From Ditylenchus dipsaci (taxonomy: Eukaryota > Nematoda > Chromadorea > Rhabditida > Anguinidae): a DNA stretch of 64,000 bases. The position numbers were made by a program, and so were the translations under genes. The first letter of the stretch is position 1. Each line of letters begins with the position of its first letter. The notes under the pieces are model-generated. The model was not told where the DNA came from, did not search any database, and was given only the letters and a program-made list of their open reading frames with translations. This document shows, in pieces, positions 58,846-64,000 of the stretch. Location: assembly GCA_004194705.1 (NCBI GenBank), contig SADC01001335.1, positions 124,001-188,000 of the forward strand, in the 5' to 3' direction.

Positions 58846-59160
58846 TAGCTCTTTCAGAAACGTTGGAGTTGGCGTTGGAGTTGGAGTATTTTTTTTATGA
58901 ACGCGTTTTTACTCCAACTCCAAATCCGACTCCAACTCCAACCCTTTCATAAAAAACTCCAACTCCAACGCCAACTCCGACTTTAATTCTTATTATTTAT
59001 ATTCTTATTATTTAATCTTATTAGTTGGAGTCGGCGTTGGAGTTGGAGTCGGCGTTGGACTTTTTTTGTGAAAGGGTCGGAGTTGGAGTAAAAAGGCGTT
59101 CATAAAAAAATTACTCCAACTCCAATTCCAACGCCAACTCCAACGTTTGTGAAAGAGCTA
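58846..59160. mobile_element. GGAGTTGG-array foldback with 3-bp duplication
   Basis: Ends TAGCTCTTTCA / TGAAAGAGCTA, flanked by GTA (58843-58845, 59161-59163). The right arm of the host reads ATCTTTACAATATTCGGC without insertion. A 3-bp duplication suggests a PIF/Harbinger or CACTA origin. Confidence 0.7.
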
Positions 59161-59242
59161 GTAAAGATTCCGATTTGCCGGTCTTTTTTAAAAAATCCTT
59201 AAATTTTGACACTTAAAAATCAAAATTCCGATAACCCGACAC

Positions 59243-60305
59243 CAGGGATGAGCTTTTGGCCGCTATTCCATTGTAACTCCAAGCCCCATTTCGGGGGCGC
59301 AGGGGGCTTGGAGTTGAGATGCGCACACCCACATACCTTAGACACAAATCACTCGAAAGTGACTCTGGATGCATGAAAAAGCATGCATACCAGAGTTTAT
59401 TTACGTGGTAGGCCCAGTATTCAAAACTGTGTTCAACATCTTTAAGGGTGGTTACAATGGAATAGTACCAGCTTTTGTAACTATTTGCGGGAAATAGTTA
59501 CAAATTTTTGCATTTGAAAAATAGTTACAGCCTGTAACTATTTTGACCTTTGTAACTATTCTTGTAAGTATTTCTCGCCACGAAAGTAATAATTTTAAAA
59601 AAATAGTTACAGCGTGTAACTATTTTGTCTTCGCTGTGGTTTCTCGGCACAAAATCAGCAGTTAAAATTTTTTAAAATTAAATTTGGTCAATTTTGTAAA
59701 AATTTCAGAGTGGGCAAAAACCAAATGGCTTAGGACCCGATCCAGAACGGCCAAAAGCCAAAAATAATTGTTTTTTGGGGGTTTACTAAAGGGGGGGGTA
59801 AACTTGTTGCGAAAAGTCGACTGAGCGGATCAGACTTCCAATCAGATGGGCTTAATCGCTCAGAAACTTAGTTTGGGGTGGTTTAAAGTGGAATAACGTG
59901 TAATTCTGAGCGATTAAGCCCATTTGACTGGAATTCTGATCCGCTCAGTCGACTTTTCGCAACAAGTTTACCCCCCTTTAGTAAATCCCCAAAAAACAAT
60001 TATTTTTGGCTTTTGGCCGTTCTGGATCGGGTCCTAAGCCATCTGGTTTTGCCTACCCTGAAATTTTCACAAAATTGACCAAATTTAATTTAAAAAAATT
60101 TTAATTGCTGATTTCGTGCCGAGAAACCACAGAGAAGACAAAAATAGTTACACGCTGTAACTATTTTTTTTTAATTATTACTTTCGTGCCGAGAAATAGT
60201 TACAAGAATAGTTACAAAGGTCAAAATAGTTACAGGCTGTAACTATTTTTCAAATGCAAAAATTTGTAACTATTTCCCGCAAATAGTTACAAAAGCTCAT
60301 CCCTG
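59243..60305. mobile_element. hAT-type MITE CAGGGATGAGCTTTTG, right copy
   Basis: Perfect 8-bp duplication CCCGACAC (59235-59242 and 60306-60313). Same ATAGTTACA-word palindrome as 12937-14249, without that copy's 475-bp insertion but with its own 211-bp insertion. Centre carries the GGCCAAAAGCC module. Confidence 0.85.
59259..59469. mobile_element. 211-bp hAT-type insertion CTATTCCATTGTAAC
   Basis: Perfect 8-bp duplication AGCTTTTG (59251-59258 and 59470-59477); ends GCCGCTATTCCATTGTAAC / GTTACAATGGAATAGTACC. The interior is derived from the foldback family with the AAGGTATGTGGGTGTGCGC island. Confidence 0.8.
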
Positions 60306-60680
60306 CCCGACACCCTATTTTATAAAAGAGTGTCGGGTTATCGAAATTTTGGTTTTTAAGTGTCAAAATTTAAGGTTTTTTTTAAAGTGACCGGCAAAAT
60401 CGGAATCTTTACAATATTCGGCACCAGACTGCCAAAACATAATTTTCCAAAACCTTCGAAAATTGGGGTAAAAAAGGCGTCGGACCATAGGTGGGAACGA
60501 ACTTGAGGCCCTCAAGGTAAAGGGCTGTCGGGTTATCGGCACTCGACTGTATGTCTAAAAACTGTTCCAGATAAATCTAATAAAAAGCAAAAAACTCGAC
60601 TTAGATGATAGTAAACAAGCAATGTCATTTGGTCGATCGGATAGTCGGTTCTTAGAATCGAAATTACAGATTTTTCCAAA

Positions 60681-63600
60681 TTAGAGGCCAATTCTTCCAC
60701 TCGGTGTTAGTTTGACTCGATATTTTTGAAGGAAAGTCGGAAATTTAAAGTTTTGCAAAAACAGCTGACCTATACTTGGAGTTGTCACTGATAAGCTGTC
60801 CGTTGAGCGGGATCTTGTAACCGTCCTTGCTGATGCAGTTAACCACTTCGACAGCTCCATTGGGTCGACAGGTCTTGTTGAAGCGGTGGTTTTCGAGCCA
60901 GTGCTCGCCCACATTCCTCTGGAAGCCTTTCTCGTCCACACACCTGACTGCTTGGGAGGCCCAGTTGTTGTTATTGTTGGTGGTTGATGAGCCACTGGTT
61001 GCACTTCTGTCCCTGTAAGGGTCATTGGCAGCAAAACCTCCGTTACCAAAGGCTTTGTTAGAGGGTTTCATTGACTTGGCACCATGGAAGATTACTGTGC
61101 CGTTGCCAAACTGCTGGCAAACCAGGGTAAATCTACGATTGATTGTTTCATACAGAAAATACTTTTTGGTATAAATTATACACGGTGTCCCAGAAAAAAA
61201 ACCACTACACTTTGAGAGCACCGCAGGACCAATTTTTATTATTAATTTTTGTGCACAATATGTCATCTTGTAGCCCTGGTATTTCCTTCGCGAATGATAT
61301 TTTAACATTATGAAAGTAACTTAGATATAAAAGATATACTAACAGAACAAAGAAAAAACCAGGATTTTCAATCCGCGAATTTTCGAGTTTGTCAAATTAA
61401 ATCTTGTTCAAAAGCTTAGGATAAAGTTTTATTTGTTGTAATAATATTCTTACGATATCTTCTAGCGCATATCAAGAGCTATAAAACCCATTTTACATAA
61501 CAATTTTCGATGGTTCAGTTTTTGAGATATGGCCTTTTGAAACAAACCCAAAAATGGCCAGATACCAATCTTTCCTTTTTTTTGAATTTTGGTCATTTTT
61601 AATGGAGTTGCTGTTTTTATAAGGCCACATTTAAAATTTTCAACAACAATTCTGTGAAATGAATTTTGTAAATCTTTATCTGCGCTGTAATACAGAGTTT
61701 TGATATTATTGCAGCGCAAAATACTCGAGCGTATGTAAGAGGTGTTCATCTACTCAAAAACCCGAACTCTAACTCTAAGTCGATGGTGTTCGAGAACATC
61801 GAGTTAGAGTTCGAGGTCGAGCGTGAAAATGTTCATGTATATAGCTTAGATAGCCCAGAATCTCACCCAAAGCCGTCTAAGGCCACTACAAGTTAGTTCT
61901 TGGGGGTTTACTACAAGGGAATCCAAGTTATATGCATCAACACCTTCAAAGTTAACCTCGAACTCTAACTCTAACTCGAGGTACATGAACACCCTCGAGT
62001 TCGAGTTAGAGTTCAAATTGGAGTTAGGATCAGAGGTGTTCACGTAATCAAAATCCCGAATTCTAACTTTAACTCTAATAACGTGAACAAGCCATAACAA
62101 AAATTGAAAATTTGGGGATTGAAAATTTGGGGTTTTGTTCTTTGTTCTGTCAATATATCTTTTGTACCTAAGTCACTTTTATAATGTTAATATACCATTT
62201 GCCAGAGTACCGCCAGGGCTACAAGATGACATATAGTTCACGAAAAATTTAGAATAAAAAGTGGTCTTATGGCGTCCCAAAGTGTAGAGGTTTGTTTTTT
62301 CTGGGACACCCTTTAGCATTTTCTTCGCTAATCCCCTTGATTCGAAAGTGTTTTCTTGGCATAATGTTCCATTTTTTCAAACAAGACGCTTACAAGACGC
62401 TTTTGTTAGGCAGGTTGCAGCTATAATTGTGAAATATGATGAAAAAATCGAGCTCAAGTTACGGCCATCATACAATGGAAAGTGTTTTTACCAAATATAT
62501 ATTCTACTTCTCGTCTTCCACTCGACCATTGACCCCTCAAGTGTTTCTTAATCCTTAAGATTTTATAAACACCACCACCCCCCCCCCCGAACAAAAGTTT
62601 AACTATTTATCCTGATTTCCCTTTTTTCTTTTTCAAATTTCATCTGCCAAATCAGTGTTGAAACCCTGATTTACTTTACCAGACAAGATTTCAAAAAGTT
62701 AGCGAAAAGTGTGGTCTTAAAAAAACACCTTTCCGACCTTCCACGCTCAAAGAAACCGGAAGAAAGATTTGTTAGAAAAGACAACTCAAAAATCGAGAAC
62801 TTCCAAGTTTTTTCGAGTTAAGCGCGACTCGATAGCCCCATTTATAAGGAAAATATCTAACCCTGTGGACAAAAATAAAATTCAATATTAGATGAAAGCA
62901 GATTGTAAATTTGTTTTTGGCACATTTTCCAATTTTGAGGACGGCACTTTATGGAGTTCACACAATATATGCGCTGTTTGTACGGTATATTTTTTTTGTG
63001 ATTACATATTCACAGCCAACTCACCCACTGACTTCTTTGGAGCCATTAACTGGAATTCTCTGCCCGTCTTCAGTAACACAAGAAACTAGTCGTCTTACGC
63101 CTCCAGGACGGCACTCCAGCTCAAACGACTTCTCCTGCCATCTGCTGCCCACACTTCGACCATCGCATTTGGCGTTGGGGTTGGCTCCCTGAAAAAAAAA
63201 CCAGTTTACCATGAGCCTGAAAAAGTCGACCGTTTACCTGTACGAGGGTGACCATGCCTCGGTCATTCATCTGACACTTCACTCGTCATTGTGGTCCTCC
63301 ACAGAAGTGTTGATAGGGATCCTGCGGCCGTGGTTAGGGAGCACACACGCTACCACTTCAGTCTTCCAGGAGCCGTTTTCGTAGATGGTGCATCTCATCA
63401 CAAATGCCGACCGCTCTTCCTACAAATCATGTTTTTAATGTGACTCAGGTTTTCAGATGAAATCAAAAAAAATATGGAATTTTTCGATTTTACGGAAAAT
63501 TAGACATAAAAGCAGTCTCAGTTTTAAAAACTATTTTATTTGTCAGGTATCAATCAAATAATCAGTTCAGCTAGACCAAAAAGTAGACACCTACCCATTC

Positions 63601-63711
63601 CTCTCCGTTCCTGTAGTCCACTCCATTGTGTTTACAAGCAGTGCTTGAGCCAACACATAGCACACCCAATACTAATAGAAGAGGAAGAAATACCTCCAAG
63701 TTGGCAATCAT
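60681..63711 (-). CDS. secreted MIG-18-like protein with repeated Fn1-like modules
   Basis: Exon 63711-63595 (39 codons) gives a signal peptide (MIANLEVFLPLLLVLGVLCV) and a first CKHNGVDYRNGEEW half-module. Exons 63419-63238, 63188-63025 and 61132-60770 add modules of one pattern: C, then W, then F.(L/M).C, V..C(V), G..IP(V/I/L)N. Examples are WQEKSFELECRPGG / VSCVTEDGQRIPVNG and WLENHRFNKTCRPNG / VNCISKDGYKIPLNG. This fits the nematode MIG-18 type (matrix proteins in gonad cell migration). Exon 63419-63238 stops at DHNDE-stop unless one G is added near 63287, which restores DEWKCQMNDRGMV. A final exon ending VKLTPSGRIGL-stop at 60681 is likely, but its acceptor phase is unclear. A 1.1 kb mariner-like element fills intron 3. 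Confidence 0.8.
61180..62313. mobile_element. mariner-like MITE GGTGTCCCAG in the MIG-18-like intron
   Basis: TACACGGTGTCCCAGAAAAA / mirror, then CTACACTTTG pairs and a CAGGGCTACAAGATGACATA / mirror. The ends resemble irritans mariners. A second GAGTTAGAGTTCGAG foldback (61738-62097) is nested inside. No transposase seen. Confidence 0.7.
62314..63020. other. remaining intron 3 of the MIG-18-like gene
   Basis: AT-rich, with an 11-C run at about 62577-62588. The open frames here lack recognisable motifs. Nothing else seen. Confidence 0.4.
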
Positions 63712-64000
63712 CTCCCTTCTAAAATTTGTTGGGTTGGTCAAAAGTGCAAAAAGCTATACGCAGTGGCACGAAAAATTAAGCTGACTTAAAATATTCAAAA
63801 TCGGCTTTTCGGTCAAAGAAATACTGGAAACACTATTATTTATAATATATATATGAAACTGACAAGATGTAAAACATATGCATATGATCGAAATAGTTTG
63901 AACACAGGGTACGTAATTCACTTCAAATACACACTTCATTTTGAAAAAAAAATACACTTGGCCAAAAAAGTACAATTTCGTCATTTTTCGTCAATTCGTT
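63712..64000 (-). promoter_or_regulatory. upstream region of the MIG-18-like gene
   Basis: AT-rich sequence 5' of the ATG at 63711, with a TATATATATATG-type run at 63843-63855. It probably includes the promoter; no specific factor site can be read. Confidence 0.3.

Larger units (their letters stand above)
58709..60549. mobile_element. pogo-like element (CGATAACCCGACACC) with three nested insertions
   Basis: TA flanks (58707-58708, 60550-60551); ends CAGTCGAGTGCCGATAACC / mirror. The core (GGTCCGACACTTTTTT, GATTCCGATTTGCCGG) is shared with the CTATAGTGTACACC family. Contains 58846-59160, 59243-60305 and, inside the latter, 59259-59469. Confidence 0.8.

Overview
The window looks like nuclear DNA from a nematode. 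The genes are split by spliceosomal introns, either very short (about 45-80 nt) or very long (up to about 16 kb). A PRMT1 gene ends in NEQNTYKMH, close to what I remember of the C. elegans protein. A secreted protein at the right end is built from the small fibronectin-I-like modules of the MIG-18 type, which I know from nematodes. All database comparisons are from memory; nothing was searched.

Layout. 1.4-21.7 kb (minus): an RNF207-like RING/B-box gene whose six visible exons are scattered through 20 kb of nested foldback elements. 25.1-26.0 kb (minus): a compact TMED10 (p24-delta) gene. 29.2-29.6 kb (plus): a small unidentified one-helix protein. 31.7-34.8 kb (minus): a truncated TOPBP1-like gene (BRCT0-2) running almost directly into PRMT1. 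37.0-50.5 kb (plus): a MIF4G-domain gene with a 10.7 kb intron full of transposons. 60.7-63.7 kb (minus): the MIG-18-like secreted gene.

The rest is mostly mobile DNA, nearly all palindromic non-autonomous DNA elements. I see hAT-type elements (8-bp target duplications, one with a recognisable hAT dimerisation domain), elements flanked by TTAA, pogo/Tigger-like elements flanked by TA with ends beginning CAGTCGA, a Tc1-type foldback, and larger foldback elements whose arms are arrays of short family-specific words. Several carry tRNA-like Pol III A/B boxes. Nested insertions and pairs of filled and empty sites let many element borders be read to the base.

Most coding exons need one extra base to keep the conserved reading frame, usually in a short homopolymer. 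That points to uncorrected long-read indels rather than real pseudogenes.
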